Assembly: GCA_963556495.2 (NCBI GenBank)
Contig: OY747715.1
Span: 14,249,239 to 14,313,238, forward strand
Direction of reading: 5' to 3'
DNA from: Valencia hispanica
Taxonomy: Eukaryota; Chordata; Actinopteri; Cyprinodontiformes; Valenciidae
DNA: 64,000 nucleotides
Within the stretch, counting starts at the first letter, position 1. Each line of letters starts with the position of its first letter. Position numbers and translations under genes: made by a program. Under the pieces are notes generated by a model. That model worked only from the letters and a program-made list of their open reading frames with translations. It did no database searches and was not told where the DNA came from. Below, piece by piece: positions 48,401 through 61,838 of the stretch.

Positions 48401-48528
48401 CATCCATCCCTTTTCTGTACCCATCCATCCTATGCAGGGTTGCGGGGGGGGGGGGGCTGGTGCCTGTCTCCTGCAGTCACGGGGTGAGAGGCGGGGTACA
48501 CCCTGGACAGGTCACCAGTCAATGGCAG
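48401..48528 (-). mobile_element. 128-bp repeat insertion with perfect 12-bp target duplication
   Basis: The same family as 20640-20940 (GGGCTGGTGCCTGTCTCCTG, GGGGTACACCCTGGACAGG). ATGCTTGTAATC flanks it on both sides (48389-48400 and 48529-48540). Read on the minus strand, it starts in mid-element and ends in GGGATGGATGG, which looks like 5' truncation and a short 3' tail, as in target-primed retroposition. A run of 13 G lies inside. Confidence 0.85.
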
Positions 48529-48540
48529 ATGCTTGTAATC

Positions 48541-49385
48541 AAGTGATATATTGATATGATATTTTAAAAAACGGTGGAAAAAAGTTTGGTGAAATAAATA
48601 AAAAGTAAATAAAATAAATGATAATTAAATATAAGGAAAAAGTAACAAATGATTAAATAAAATGTAATAAAAAATAAATATTAGCAAATAAAATCAAATA
48701 GAAATTACATAGGAATAAAATTCTAGATTAAGTAAATTCCTACTTTATACAATTAACAAGCTTTTCAGTTGTGTCGTATTAGAGCTCAAAAGTTTATTGT
48801 CGAGACAGATTTGTTCGTTATCTAATGACTAAAGTATGAAACTTGACTCACAACGGAAATGTTACACCCATATGATTAAAGATGTCGCCTGGTATCTGGT
48901 GCATCCTCTTTAATTTATTTGTATTTTATTTGTACTCAAAGTTCAAAAAATTCAAATTGATTACATTTGTATGTGTATTCTTTCTGTGATGCTCTAAAAT
49001 GTGAGCTACTGTGTGTCACCAACAACACGTCATCATAAAGTGAGTTTTCTAGTTAAAATGACAGCAGTCAAGTTACAACACAAACACAGACCCTAACATA
49101 CAAAAAACAACTCTTGACCCTAAACCCAGTCCCACCACCCTCCACTGCAATGACTGCTCCCAAAAACCAATTAGTCACACATATTTGCATTCGCACACAA
49201 ACACACCCAACAACAAACGCAACAAGAGGCCAAGACAGCGCACAAATTTGTGTCTGCACACGCATAAACGCAGAAAAACGTTCATGTAAATGTGTGGAGC
49301 TGTGCTGCTAAACATTGTGAAAACCTTTAAATGAGCACACCCAAAGGCAAACAGTCCGGCACACATGGTTGGTCTCACACACAGG

Positions 49386-49418
<33 letters not shown>

Positions 49419-50260
49419 TTCACTGGTGGTCCTGGACGGTAAGAAGCTAAAGCTCCTTCTCCTTTGTCTTCCGTGGGAGGCCCAGACAAAAGCAACAACC
49501 TGACAGGTAAACAAGCCATCGTGTTTGGGCAGAGCAACCTGAAGAAAAGGCTCTCACCGTTCTCAGCCTCACCCGACACACCCTCCTCCCACCTTCTCAA
49601 GCTCCTGTCTGCAGACTTTCCTTCACTGAACCTTTCCTGTCAATGGTTTCAATACCATCCATTGACCATTTGTAGATGAATCTGAACCCGAAATTGGGAG
49701 GCAGTATGTGTAAAATAAGTTTTAAACCAAAAGCCGATGAAGTGACATCGTTGTAAAAACCAGGAAATTTATAATCGCTTAAATTTTGATACTTTTCCTA
49801 ATTTGTTTTTTATAAAAATTACTTTTAACGTGTTAGTAACTTTGCCCCAAGATTATTAATGAGATGATCACAACACCACCCACAGCAGGAGCCATAACAA
49901 GGAGAGCTGTAAGCAGATATTGCAACTTAGTAAGATCCAAAAAACATAATTTGGACAATCATCTTCCTCATTTAAAGGATCCCAGGCGTAGAACAGTTTG
50001 CCACCAGTAATCAAACAATTGACGAGCCTTAACACTTTTACATTTCATGTGAAAAAATGATTAGAACAGAAACGGACATGTAAACACTGAAACTGTAGAA
50101 TTTTTTTCCTCTTTTTACATTGAGGTCTTACTTTACCGTCTTAAATAGCCTTTTTCATAATAGTAGCTTACATGTCAACCTCTTGATTGTATTGAAGTCT
50201 TACTCTAGTGTTAGTTTTTGATGTTTCTTTGTATGTTTACTTTTAAAGGTTGACTTCTAA
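48541..50260. other. Unique sequence with low-complexity and (CA)n tracts
   Basis: Contains an A/T-rich AAATAAA-type low-complexity patch at 48590-48720 and (AC)15 at about 49390-49418. Open frames on both strands at 49068-49600 are produced by CA/GT-rich sequence and carry no domains. Confidence 0.5.
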
Positions 50261-50261
50261 A

Positions 50262-50400
50262 AGCCTAACCAGGGACTGGGTTTGGAAATTAGCCTTCGCC
50301 TAGAAGGCCTTTAGACAGAACAATGGTTTCTTTTAAATCTAACATTGTTTGATTACTTGTTCTTGATCAAATAAATGTCAAGAAATAATTAAATAAACAA
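50262..50400 (+). mobile_element. LINE 3' UTR fragment
   Basis: AACCAGGGACTGGGTTTGGA then AATTAGC, with a 3' end of AAATAAATGTC..AATAAACAAATAAA type, is the 3' UTR of a common fish LINE. Compare 61705-61838, which has the related AGGGTCAAGAGTTGAAAATT. Confidence 0.55.
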
Positions 50401-51236
50401 ATAAAGACCCAGATCGAGTAGTTCTGGAGACTTTTCTCTCTCTTTGAAATCTTTCACTTATCTCCAACATGCTTCTTCTATTCTGTGTGGCTCGCTTTGA
50501 ATTTCCCGATGATATTTCTCACTGCAGTTCATGATACTGAGAAGTGCTGTATGACTCTGTTTATTCTCCTACAGCAGGGGTCAGAGCAGTTTTAGGTGGC
50601 CCTTCATCACAAATCAAGAACTGCCTAAATCTGTTCTGTCAAATCAGGCGGTTGATACAGATACACTTTAATTTTCTAAGGGTTGGTGGGGGGGGGATTC
50701 AATTTTCACTGATGCAAGGCTTTTTTTTAAAACACAAACACAGACAAATTACAATATACTTAAAATGGAAAATGTGAAGTGGAACACATAGTATTCAACT
50801 TTTACTAGCCATGTTTTGGCTTTTAACGTAATCGTAAATGGGAATACAAATATCAAGTGGCTTTTACTAAAAAACAGACTTGGGCATTTATTAAAAGTGG
50901 AAAAAAATGTGCACAAGAAATAGACAAAGGTGATCAACCCAAAAAATGTATAATGTTAGCTGTTTCTTTTTCTTTTACCAGGCAAACCTGTAAGACCCTT
51001 TGTATGTTTCAAATCTACAACGATTTACAGATCCCTTTCTACAGAAATCTGTTCACCATTTGGTTTGTCACCGATCAGGTAAAAACACAAAATAGTTTTT
51101 GCCGATTTAATAAAGGAAAAATATGTGCCACAGCACCCCTGTCCTATTGCATTGTAAACATCAGCAGTTCATTTTCTCAACTTTAACAGATTTATTTAGG
51201 CTTCGGCGTAATTATTTCTCACCAGACGACTCAAAC
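50401..51236. other. Unique AT-rich sequence
   Basis: The 109-codon open frame at 50857-51186 has no recognisable motif and low-complexity flanks; probably chance. Confidence 0.45.
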
Positions 51237-51520
51237 CCGAATTGAAGTTTGGTTCGCTCATACTGAGCTAGGTTCCGCCGGAGGTTTCATTTTGTTAAAG
51301 GGGAGTTTTTCCTCTCCACTGTCACTACATGCTTGCTCGCTATGAGGGATTGCTGTGTCGTTAAAAAAAAAAAAAAAAAAAAAAGCAGGCGACTGTCTAC
51401 TGTTTCTACATGTTCATCCAGAGAAGTGAATGCGACAAATCAATGACTTGATGCAATCTGCAGGGTTTCCGCAGATAGAAAACTCTTAAACTGATTGGAA
51501 TAATGAAATCAACTCAGTTT
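51237..51520 (+). mobile_element. L2-type LINE 3' UTR fragment
   Basis: TACTGAGCTAGGTTCCGCCG, GGGGAGTTTTTCCTCTCCAC, CTACATGCTTGCTCGC, an A run of about 22, then GACTGTCTACTGTTTCTACA and TTGATGCAATCTGCAGGGTT. Matches the 3' UTR of the copy at 33400-35515 and, for the middle part, 63520-63740. Confidence 0.8.
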
Positions 51521-53816
51521 CAACTTGATTTTACAAACTTTGAGCATTGCAGAAATCAAGCAAATGATTAGACAGCAGGGATTTGTGGTACTGCTTAATA
51601 ATAGATTTGTTTCAAGAGGCCTGGTAATTTTTGTGGAACAATGGGACATTTAAAAAATACTTTTTAAAGTTATTTGCTCTATTTATCAGCTCTTGGGAAA
51701 CACTTTAAAAACAATCACATTTTATTAGCAGGTGATCATTTCTCCTCATTTCCTCAATATAGCTATATATTTATTGTGAACTTTGAGCCTCTCTGGATTT
51801 GATAAAATCCACTTATCCCTTGTTCTTAAAATTAATTGAATTTGTTCTTAATCTAATCATTCCATCCTGGAAAAATAATGCTCTAATAACTAAAAGCCCG
51901 AAACGATGATGAGGTAAGCTGCTGACTGCTACTGTAAACTGTGATATTTTTACACTGATATCCCACGAGCCAAGCCACATACTTGGCTCTGGATGAGCTT
52001 CATTTTCATCTTTTCATTACCTTCCTGTGATTCAGCAACAGACCAAAGCTGAAGACAAGAGCTGAACACACAGAAGCACAACACTAACAGAAAGCTGAAT
52101 AATATCTCAACCTGTAGGTCATCAAGGCGAGTCATAGGTTAGCATTTTTATTGAAACTTCGATCAGATAAAACTGCCAGAGGGAGAGCAGGACAGACAAA
52201 AGATTTGAAGGTGCGTTACTCCAGAGGCCGTGTAGCGTGTGCTGGTGTGGGAAAGCTCTCCTCACAGACTGAAGATAACCAGAGTCCCAGTTCATCTTTC
52301 TCCTCCTCCTCCCTAACTCCTCTTTAACCTGGCCTGGGTCATGCTACTGTGTGTATGTGGATCTATACACAGATGGGAAAGAATGTTGTTCTGGTGTAAA
52401 AATGATGTTCACTCTGAAAAAGGCTGCTCTTGAAGGCTTACCTCAGGTTTTTCCTCTTCCCTAAATGATGCAGCACTCTTGTTTAAAACACTTTACACAG
52501 AGAGGAGCTGAGCTAATATCCCTTTTACATAGCAGAGGCTCAGCGCTTGAGCTTTTGATTGATGAGCTCAAAAGAAAGGTTTTTATTTCCCCCGCAAGTG
52601 CGCCGCTGCTTTAAAAAGAAGTCTTCAAAAGACTCCGCTGCCTCTCTGCACTTTTGTTGGCCTCGTTAATGACAGCGTCCTTGTGATTTTTTATCAGAAA
52701 GCAGAATGTGAGAAGGAGCTAAAGTACCTCCTGCTAAAGACTCTCATGCACAGCCTTTAGAGCTGCAGATAGCGTTTTATCTGACAATCAAGATAAAACT
52801 GCCATGGTAAGTTTACTGTTCCAGTCTTCCCCCCTCTCCATTCCCATATTGGGATCATGTGGAATTCCCAGGGAAGGGCAGTAAATTGTCCAACGGGGCG
52901 ACGTTGTCCTCTCCCTCCTGAATACCTTTCTCTCTGAGAAGCAGATAGAGGAGTTTCACCTACATGTCCTTTCTGAAAAACACATTCATCATGGGGTTTT
53001 TTTTCCTAAGGGATGATTTGAGCTTGAGGTGGAGCATGTGCTGATGTAAATACGACCCTGGATGCATGTTTTTCAGGTCCGACTTCCAAGATTTGCTTTG
53101 TGAGAAATGAAATACGCTGCTGACCTTTTGCTGATTGACAAACGTCGCAGCAAGTATCCAGCAGCCTCATTAAACCTGAGCATTTTTCTCCAAATCAATA
53201 CGTGATGCTTCCTTGCAAAGAAGTGTACACTATGCCAAGAACATCTCAGGATCACTGGCTAAAATGTAGGTTGCTGTGCTGATATATGAAGATCCCAGCA
53301 AGAGATGGAATTTGCAGGTGGTTTAACAGAGTAATATCACTGCAGGGTTTACTGTCAGTTCACTGAAAGCTGAGGTAGGTCTACCAGTCAAAAAGTCTCC
53401 ATCATTCAATCTGAGGCCCCATTTTTTATTAACTTTGAGTTAAACTTCATTTTTGCAAGAATAGATATTTTCCAAACAAAGCAGCCAATACATGCTTTCT
53501 CTATGTTCAGTAAATGGTCTTAGGAGGAATTATCCGTAATTATTTGTAATGTGTAAGACAACTATGCATGACTTCTGTGAGAAAGGCATAAAAATGTCAT
53601 CTTTAAAATGTAGAAATAATTTGATAAAAATCTGTAAAGCAGCGTTTTTAAAGTAGGATAGCCTGACGAAAAGGATTAAAGGACTAAATTAACAATACCA
53701 TCTGCATAGAAAGATATCATGCTAAAATAAAAATAATGGCAAAAAATCTCCAAGAAGTGAATAATTCTAATGTTTCATCTGGTAAATTCTGTATCCTTTC
53801 AATATTTCAACATACA

Positions 53817-53818
<2 letters not shown>
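51521..53818. other. Unique sequence; possible regulatory stretch near 52.5-52.8 kb
   Basis: Less AT-rich than its surroundings at about 52200-53000. Contains a GATA cluster at 52767-52799 and a 14-mer AGATAAAACTGCCA at both 52165 and 52791. No coding frame is convincing. Confidence 0.35.

Positions 53819-53893
<75 letters not shown>
53819..53893. repeat. (ATT)n microsatellite
   Basis: About 25 uninterrupted ATT units. Confidence 0.97.
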
Positions 53894-53894
<1 letters not shown>

Positions 53895-53902
53895 TGTTGT
53901 TT

Positions 53903-54223
53903 GAGGGCTGTTCAAAGTGCGCCCCGGGGATCATTTTTGGCCCCTGGACTGATTTTGTGCAGCTCTCTGACTAAAATTCAAGAATTATACATATCTGGCC
54001 AACCAGCACAGGAAATTGATGCAGAAAGAGACTCTTTTTTTATTAGGAATTAACTGCTTCGCTCAAATTATAAACTAGAAAAGCACTCACAGAGCACAGA
54101 CCTCCGCCAGGGCCACCAATTTTTGTTGACTTTTATTTTTTTTTTAAAGATATGTTTTGGGGCCAGCAAGTACTTTACAGCTGACGATTATGGTCCACAT
54201 TACAAAACGTTTGGGCACCCCTG
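53903..54223. mobile_element. hAT-like MITE
   Basis: The left end GAGGGCTGTTCAAAGTGCGC with CCCCTGGACTGATTTTGTGC, and the right end complemented as CAGGGGTGCCCAAACGTTTT, are degraded versions of the fish CAGGGGTG-ended hAT MITE. An internal phrase, ACAGACCTCCGCCAGGGCC, suggests a nested fragment of another repeat. The target duplication is not clear. Confidence 0.55.
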
Positions 54224-54361
54224 TTTTACTTTATTTTAAATGTGCAGGCTGACATCTTTTAGTAGTTTTGGTCCCACATTTGAGAGGGAAATTGTTGTAC
54301 TCTATGTGCAATAATGCCTGAGTAGCAGATTTAGCTTAAATATATTTGTTTCCAGGTTTTA

Positions 54362-55464
<1,103 letters not shown>

Positions 55465-55620
55465 CCATTAGCTGTAAGCAGAAAAACATCATAATTAACA
55501 AAAATAAAGGCTTGAAAACATCAGTCTGTATGTAATTAATTTATATAATGTGTTCCACTTAATGAATTGTCTTACTGAAATAAATAAACTTTTCAAAAAT
55601 ATTCATATTTATTGAAAAAG
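55465..55620. mobile_element. Tc1/mariner-type MITE fragment
   Basis: TAACAAAAATAAAGGCTTGAAAACATCAG-like sequence, then TGTATGTAATTAATTTATAT and GTCTTACTGAAATAAATAAA, match the family of 16415-16515 (shared GGCTTGAAAACATCA.TCTGT). Confidence 0.6.
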
Positions 55621-58600
55621 TCTACAAGTAGATAAGTTGACAGCTGCAAAACTAAGTAGTCCTGATTCTTTTTCTCCTATTTTGTCTGAAAAATGATCTA
55701 TAAATCATGACGCTAGCATATTGATAAGTCCTATTTACTGCTGTTCTCTTCTCTCTCATAAACTGTATTAAACTATGTTATAGCTAAATTCCTAAAACAG
55801 CTGCTTGGGTTCACATATCGCCGTGTCTTCTGAAAGTTTGACTGAAATGCTACCCACTAACACTATCTGTCTTTTTGCTACCACTTTTAAAGCACTACAA
55901 GGTTTTTGCTTGTCTTGAATAAAATCTTTTGTTTTGTTTTTTGGCCTGTAATTCAGATAGCAAAACTTCAAAAAAACATAAAACATAAATCACAGCCAAC
56001 ATGTGTCCTATTAATTTGAGCATACTTAAAGTTAGAGTCATAACCTATTAAATTAAGTTTGGAAACCGGTGATTTTCAAGTAATGGACGAGTCTAAACAT
56101 GAAAAACTGTAAGGCCTTAAACTTAACCAAGTAGTTTAGCAAAACTAAGCCAAAATCGGACTAAAACATTAATTAAAACCCAAAGATAATGCCCCAAAAT
56201 TAAATTTCACATATCTTTTATATGGTAAATATGGTATATGGTCAACTTGGATCTCTAACTGTAAGTCCTCCCATCTCTATCTGAGCCATATAAAAAGGAT
56301 GTTCTTGCTAATTAATAACCAGCATCAGTTATTTCAACATCCAACATTAAACTGAATGGACATCTTTCCCACATCTCCACAGTGGAACAGTAGCCACATA
56401 TTGGATGGCCTCCCAAACTAAGATTTCTGAAAAATATGAAAACACTGACCACATCAACACTCCTGTTCCGTGAACCAGTGCAGTCATTTTTTTCTTGTAA
56501 AGTCAGACAGAAACGTACGGAGGGCGTGGTGCCACTGGGCAGCCTGAAAGGTCTTAAACTACTCTCGCAGCATATTTCTCCTGGAAAAAACAAATCCAAT
56601 AATGCAAAGGGCTGGTGTACAGGTATGCAGTGAGTCATGGTATATTTTTAAGAATCTCGTGAGAACCGTGTATACATATGTTCTTTCTTTGAGTCAATGC
56701 GTCAGCTAGCTAGTCTTTTTCTAGTCAGCATAGTTTGGCAAATCCCGTCTTTGAAACAAAGCATCACAGTTAGTCGCCTTGCAAATAGAACAGCCAGTGA
56801 CATCTGAGGAACAGGTACTAGAATCATTCAGACGTATAGCTTAATGTGTTACCCTATCAGAGAATGACATCATAACCTTTAGTGATGCAGTATCAGTCCT
56901 TATAGGCACCTATGAGCAGTGTGTTCATGCTCTTTGTTTGCAAGCAGGTACACTGGTGTGCAGGGAGTCTGTGGCAGCTTTTTAATTATTTCTCCTCTCT
57001 TTTTGTTTCTCTTCAGACAAACCCTCGCCTTGTGACGACCCATCTAGCTGCCTCAGCTGGGTTTACCTTTTCAGTGCTCCTGAAGCGAGACTACTAATGC
57101 ACTTGCTGGTCTCTTCGCCGCCTCATTGGCCCACTTTGAGCTCCAAACTCCCGTGACAGCACGAAACACTCACTTTGTCTCCCGTGTTTGTCAAAAAATT
57201 GTTTCAATATGTATTTTTGGGAACTGTGATGTTTGCATGATAAATCTTTGTGTCAGGGGAATACAAAGAGAGCTATAGGTCAAAAGCTGGGTGGGTAACG
57301 CACACACACACACTCTCTCTTTTTTGCTAACTCTCCACTCTACTTTCCATTCTCTGTCTTAGTGAAGCAGTTTTTCCAGTCTGCTGGTACTTGGTTTATG
57401 TAGCCATGCATCAAACCTTCAGTCGAAGATAGGCCCTGTGCCAAAAGGTGTGGAGCCAATTAAGCGTCGTAAAGTTTGATTATTTTAAATAAAATAGTAA
57501 AAATAAATAAAACAAAAGTTAAAACTAAATGTCGAATTTTGGTTTTCATTTCTGAAATTAAAAGTATAATAAAATGATAAAACTTTTAGCAATTAATTTA
57601 TTACTATTTTATCTTATTCTTTTTTATATTTGAAACAGTTTTTATCATAGTAAAATATAGATATATATTTTGAGTTAGTTTTTTTTCACCAAGAAAAAAT
57701 GTATTCACTTTTATCTCATTTCCATGCATCTGCAACTTATCTACCATCCCTATGTATCTGCCGTTATTGTATAAACTGCAACGCATTCATAGTTTATTTC
57801 AGTCCTGCACACAAACATTACCTTATTTTACTAAAAGCTGAATAAAAAAGCTGAGGGATGCCTTGTAAAAGATGCTTAGAGCGGCAGATTTGTGTAGAAT
57901 CACAGAACAATCGGTTATCTTGTTTTCACTTTTGTTTCACTTGTTGTTAAGGGCTTATTTATCTATTTTTCTGTTTTTTCATTTTTCTTTGCTTTTAAAG
58001 ATTTCCTACTTTGTTAGCTTCAGAAAAATACAAATGTTGTTAGGGTAAGAATAAATGTTATAGACAAACCTTGTCAGGGGAGTATCATCCGATAGAATAT
58101 TTAGGTACCTGGCAGAATAATGATCAGGGTGCAGATGAAGCATTTCATTAAAAAAAGCTGAAGGTTTACTTACTAATTAAGGACCTGTCTTAATTTATCA
58201 CTCAGGCAAAAATGTTATTCTATTGTACATGGTGGCATTATTTATATTCATATTCTTATGGGAATCACTATTCCCTATACGTCATACTTAATTCATTATA
58301 CAGAAGCACCACCGTTCACTTTATGGTCTGGTATCTTGGCCCTTGTGAAGCCTATGTAAACAGCAACATCTATATTTGTTTCTGTACAAAGCTAAACTTC
58401 GCTCTTATTTAAGTATAATCTTAGCATCTCTTTTTACATTCCTTAAGTTGGCTTCGCTTTGGAGTACTTAAATGTTTTTTGTTTTTTTTTACTTGGTAGA
58501 GTTGAGTTTTCTTATTATACTATAATCTTCAGAGTATGTTAAAGCTTAATTCTTTTGTCTCTTCCAGAGTTTGAAGCTCATTTAAAGACTTATTTAGCTG

Positions 58601-60387
58601 GACCCTGAAAATGTGTTATCTTGACTCAACTTGTTTTACTTTCTGTACGCGTTTTAATGTTAACTTTTGTGCTTAATTTTCTAACTGTGTTGACTTCTTT
58701 GCCAGGTGACCCTTGAAAAGATATGTTAATCTCAAGTAACTTCCTGGTTTATTGTATTTTTTATATAAAATGTAAAAATAAAAATAAATTACGTAATAAA
58801 TTAATGCCTTATATTTATTAAAAAATATATATTTTTTAATTGTTTAATTATTTATTTATTTTTCTCCCAAAGGTCATTGTTCATGATAAGATCAATTTCA
58901 AAGTGCATTTCACAGTCCAAAGCAACTAGTTTAGAAATGTAGTTGCACAGAAAACCTTCACCTGGAACCTCTGAGTAGACAGAGCAAACATTTTTTAATT
59001 TACATGTCATACTCGGATTATGGTTTAACTGTAGAAACCTGCTTTGCCAAACAAAAGGAAACATGGCCGACAGTAACGTTAAAGAACATCCGGCTTTTTT
59101 TCTTCCTTTTTAGAAAGATTCTTTGTTAACCCTTATTGAGACATCTTGTTGCCTAGACTCAACCAAACAAGACAAAACAACAATATGATCTCACCAAGCC
59201 CTTAGAAGACACACCAAGGTATCTGTGGTGAAACAAGGATGAGAAACAATGGAGTAAGCCTTGACACTGCAAAGGACATGTCCTGCAACTCAGATCATCA
59301 CCACCCTCCTCCCTAATAACGCAGCTTGTGTGTTTATCATCAGGCCAACTGTAACACCTGTTTCTGGAACCTGGCTGAGAGAAATTACAATTTTATGGAC
59401 TCCTGGATATCTGAAATTGTTTCTTTATAAATGTTGCATATTTTTGTTCATTGTTTATCTGCAAGAACCAAGTTGCCCACTACAGTCACCCCAAAGCAGC
59501 CAAAGAACCTCTTTGGTTTTATTGTTGAAAAGTTAAACAGTTCTCTACGATAACAATGGAACGATATAAAATGTGGTAGAGAGCTATAAACCTTCAGTAT
59601 AAATCTGAGGGACCTGTCTGTCTGTTTTCAGGACCCAGGTGTCAGAGATGGAATAGATGTTTTTTTTAAATTAATGTTTACAAAAGGAAACGTGTTTTCA
59701 TAAAGTGTTTCTGTAGATTGACTGATATTTAAAACACTAATGTCATACGATCCAGCACCAAACATACTCACATGTGCAGCAGAACTCCTCTCACTGGATC
59801 AAATCAGTTTTAATTCCACTTGGGCCAACCGGGATATTCTTGCATCTTACTCGTCCCATTTGAAGGTGATACTGAATACAAAACAGACCTTTTCCTCTCG
59901 GATTAGTTTTTATCAGCTATAGATGCAGGTGGATTGAAGGGATAAACAGATATGGAAACCTCATTCTGGAGTAAATATCTGGGGCTTAAACTCTTACAGA
60001 GGAGAAAGCAAAGATGGTTTATTGTTAGAGGCCTCTATACCGATGGGCATAAACTGCTAAAGGACCAAAATCCTGGAGTACTGCTGCACATTTTCAGCTT
60101 TCTGTTGGGTCTGTGAATTAGGCTAGCAGTAATGTTTTAGGGTGTAAATGTTTTTTTGTTGAATAATAGACTGAAATCGGATTATCTCCTGCTCTGAAAT
60201 GGATTTAGTAGATTCACCTACAAGTACAAATGGAATTTTACTAAAAAGCTTTGATCAGTTGTATGGTTGTATCAGTAGGTACTTAACATTCTTTATTACA
60301 GCAGCTTAAAATCTCAGGCAGACTGAAGGGTTGTTTTTTCTTTGAAGAAAGATCTTCTTGTAAGGAAAAGCGAATTTGTGTATGGTG
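55621..60387. other. Long AT-rich stretch; one weak exon candidate
   Basis: No definite gene. At 56990-57155 a pyrimidine tract and CTTCAG acceptor-like site precede about 49 open codons (see findings). A short CA/CT run lies at 57299-57320. The rest shows no recognisable feature. Confidence 0.4.
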
Positions 60388-61090
60388 CCTTGAAAAGGAA
60401 TCAATACTTTTTTAATTTCTCATTTTGACCACAAACTGTAAAGTATGATTGGGAATTTATACCTTTTAGAGTCACCTTTAGCTGCTACTAAAGCTGCGGG
60501 TTTCTTGGGGTTTGTCTATACCAGCTTTTTAAATATGGGGACTAACTAATTTTCTATTCTTCTTTGCAAAATATAATGGATTTGATGGAGAGCATTTATA
60601 AACACTGGTTCTCAAGTCTTACCACAGATTCCCAGTGAACCTTTGCCTCAGTCTCAACTCCTTGCAGCCTCCACCAGGTTTTCTTCCAGGGTTGTCCTGT
60701 ATTTAACTCCATCCAAACCTCCAATAAACTCTGAGCAGCTTCCCTGTCCCCACTGAAGAAAAGCATCCCCACAGCATGATGGTGCCACTAAGCTAAATGG
60801 CTATGGGGATGGCGTCTCTAGAGTTATCCACAGTGTTAATCTTTCAGCTCACACCATTAAACTACAGAGTTCAACTTTGAACTCATCTGACCAGAAACAC
60901 CTTCTACCGCGTTTGCTGTCTCCATACTCTCCCAACTTCAAGAAAGGCTCAGTAGCAATGGCCCTCTGGGCTGCTTCTTTAAATAATGTTCCCCTTGTCT
61001 AGCCTGTCAGTTTAGACGGCCGACCATGTCTTGGTAATTTTGCAGTTGTTCCACACTCTGACTGAGCAGTGCTCCTTGAAATGATTAATT
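60388..61090 (-). pseudogene. Decayed Tc1-like transposon with transposase remnants
   Basis: The left end (GGTGCCTTGAAAAGGAATCA) resembles the fish Tc1 terminus TACAGTGCCTTG. Minus-strand translation recovers scattered transposase motifs in several frames: KLTGQTRGTLFKEAAQRAIA (helix-turn-helix to linker), RCFWSDEFKVEL (first catalytic Asp region), SIMLWGCFSSVGTGKLL and LRQRFTG. The segment between the DNA-binding part and the first Asp is deleted, and the last catalytic block is missing. Long dead. Confidence 0.75.
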
Positions 61091-61338
61091 GTTGGGGTTA
61101 ACTTAAGATCAATGCTGATTAGTTAACTACAGAAGGTAATTGGCTGCATAGGATTTTATTTATGGGTTTATGTATGAGTATTATTTAATATTGCATGTAG
61201 AACTATTCATTATTTTATTGTATTAAAAACCTTTTTGAAAACCATCTTTTTTTTCTTCTGCTTCATATTTATACATTAGCCTACTTTTTGTTGATCTAAC
61301 GCATAAACTCTCAATAAAAAACATTCATGTTTGTATTT
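61091..61338. other. AT-rich spacer
   Basis: Nothing recognised. Confidence 0.5.
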
Positions 61339-61640
61339 TTAATAAAGTGTAAAAAAAATGAGGTATGAATAATTTTGTAAGACATTGAAGATACTGAATA
61401 AAAGTGGGCTGAGAATGGGGCCTTGAGGAACCCCACATGACATCTTGTATCTGTGTCTGTTTCTATGTATCTGACTTTCTACCTCAACATTAGCTATCTG
61501 ATTCCCTCTGTCTGATTTCCTGTGTATACATTGAGGTTTATAACAGTCAAATACTGAGATTCTTTCAGGAAATTTCCAGGCTATCTTTACCAAAACATAC
61601 GGATTTTGGGGGGAACAAAGAGTTTCGAACAACAGCTCCT
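61339..61640 (-). mobile_element. LINE reverse-transcriptase fragment
   Basis: Minus-strand frame contains KMSCGVPQGPILSPLLFSIF, the GVPQGS..GPLLF box of LINE RT, preceded by a finger/palm region (NPYVLVKIAWKFPERISVFD, then SQIHRNRHRYK). The YADD motif and everything downstream are missing, so only a short block of RT survives. Confidence 0.8.
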
Positions 61641-61704
61641 TTTTCTCACTTTTTTATGCATAAATTAGAATAACCAAAGTCAGTGTTTTTAATGGTGTGT
61701 AGAA

Positions 61705-61838
61705 AAGCCCTACCAGGGTCAAGAGTTGAAAATTAGCACGAGCTATACACTCCAAAGTGTTGCATCAGTTGTAACTTGTTTTGCACTATGTTGGATCGCA
61801 ATATCCTTGTTAAATTAATAAATAAATGGAATTGAAAT
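61705..61838 (+). mobile_element. LINE 3' UTR fragment
   Basis: CCTACCAGGGTCAAGAGTTG then AAAATTAGC, TTGCACTATGTTGGATCGCA and a tail of AATAAATAAATGGAATTG type: a plus-strand fish LINE 3' end. The opposite orientation shows it is not part of the RT fragment just before it. Confidence 0.65.

Noticed and set aside
49068..49600. Overlapping Cys/Val-rich frames on both strands
   Set aside because: Caused by CA/GT-rich sequence; no domains and no consistent start or composition.
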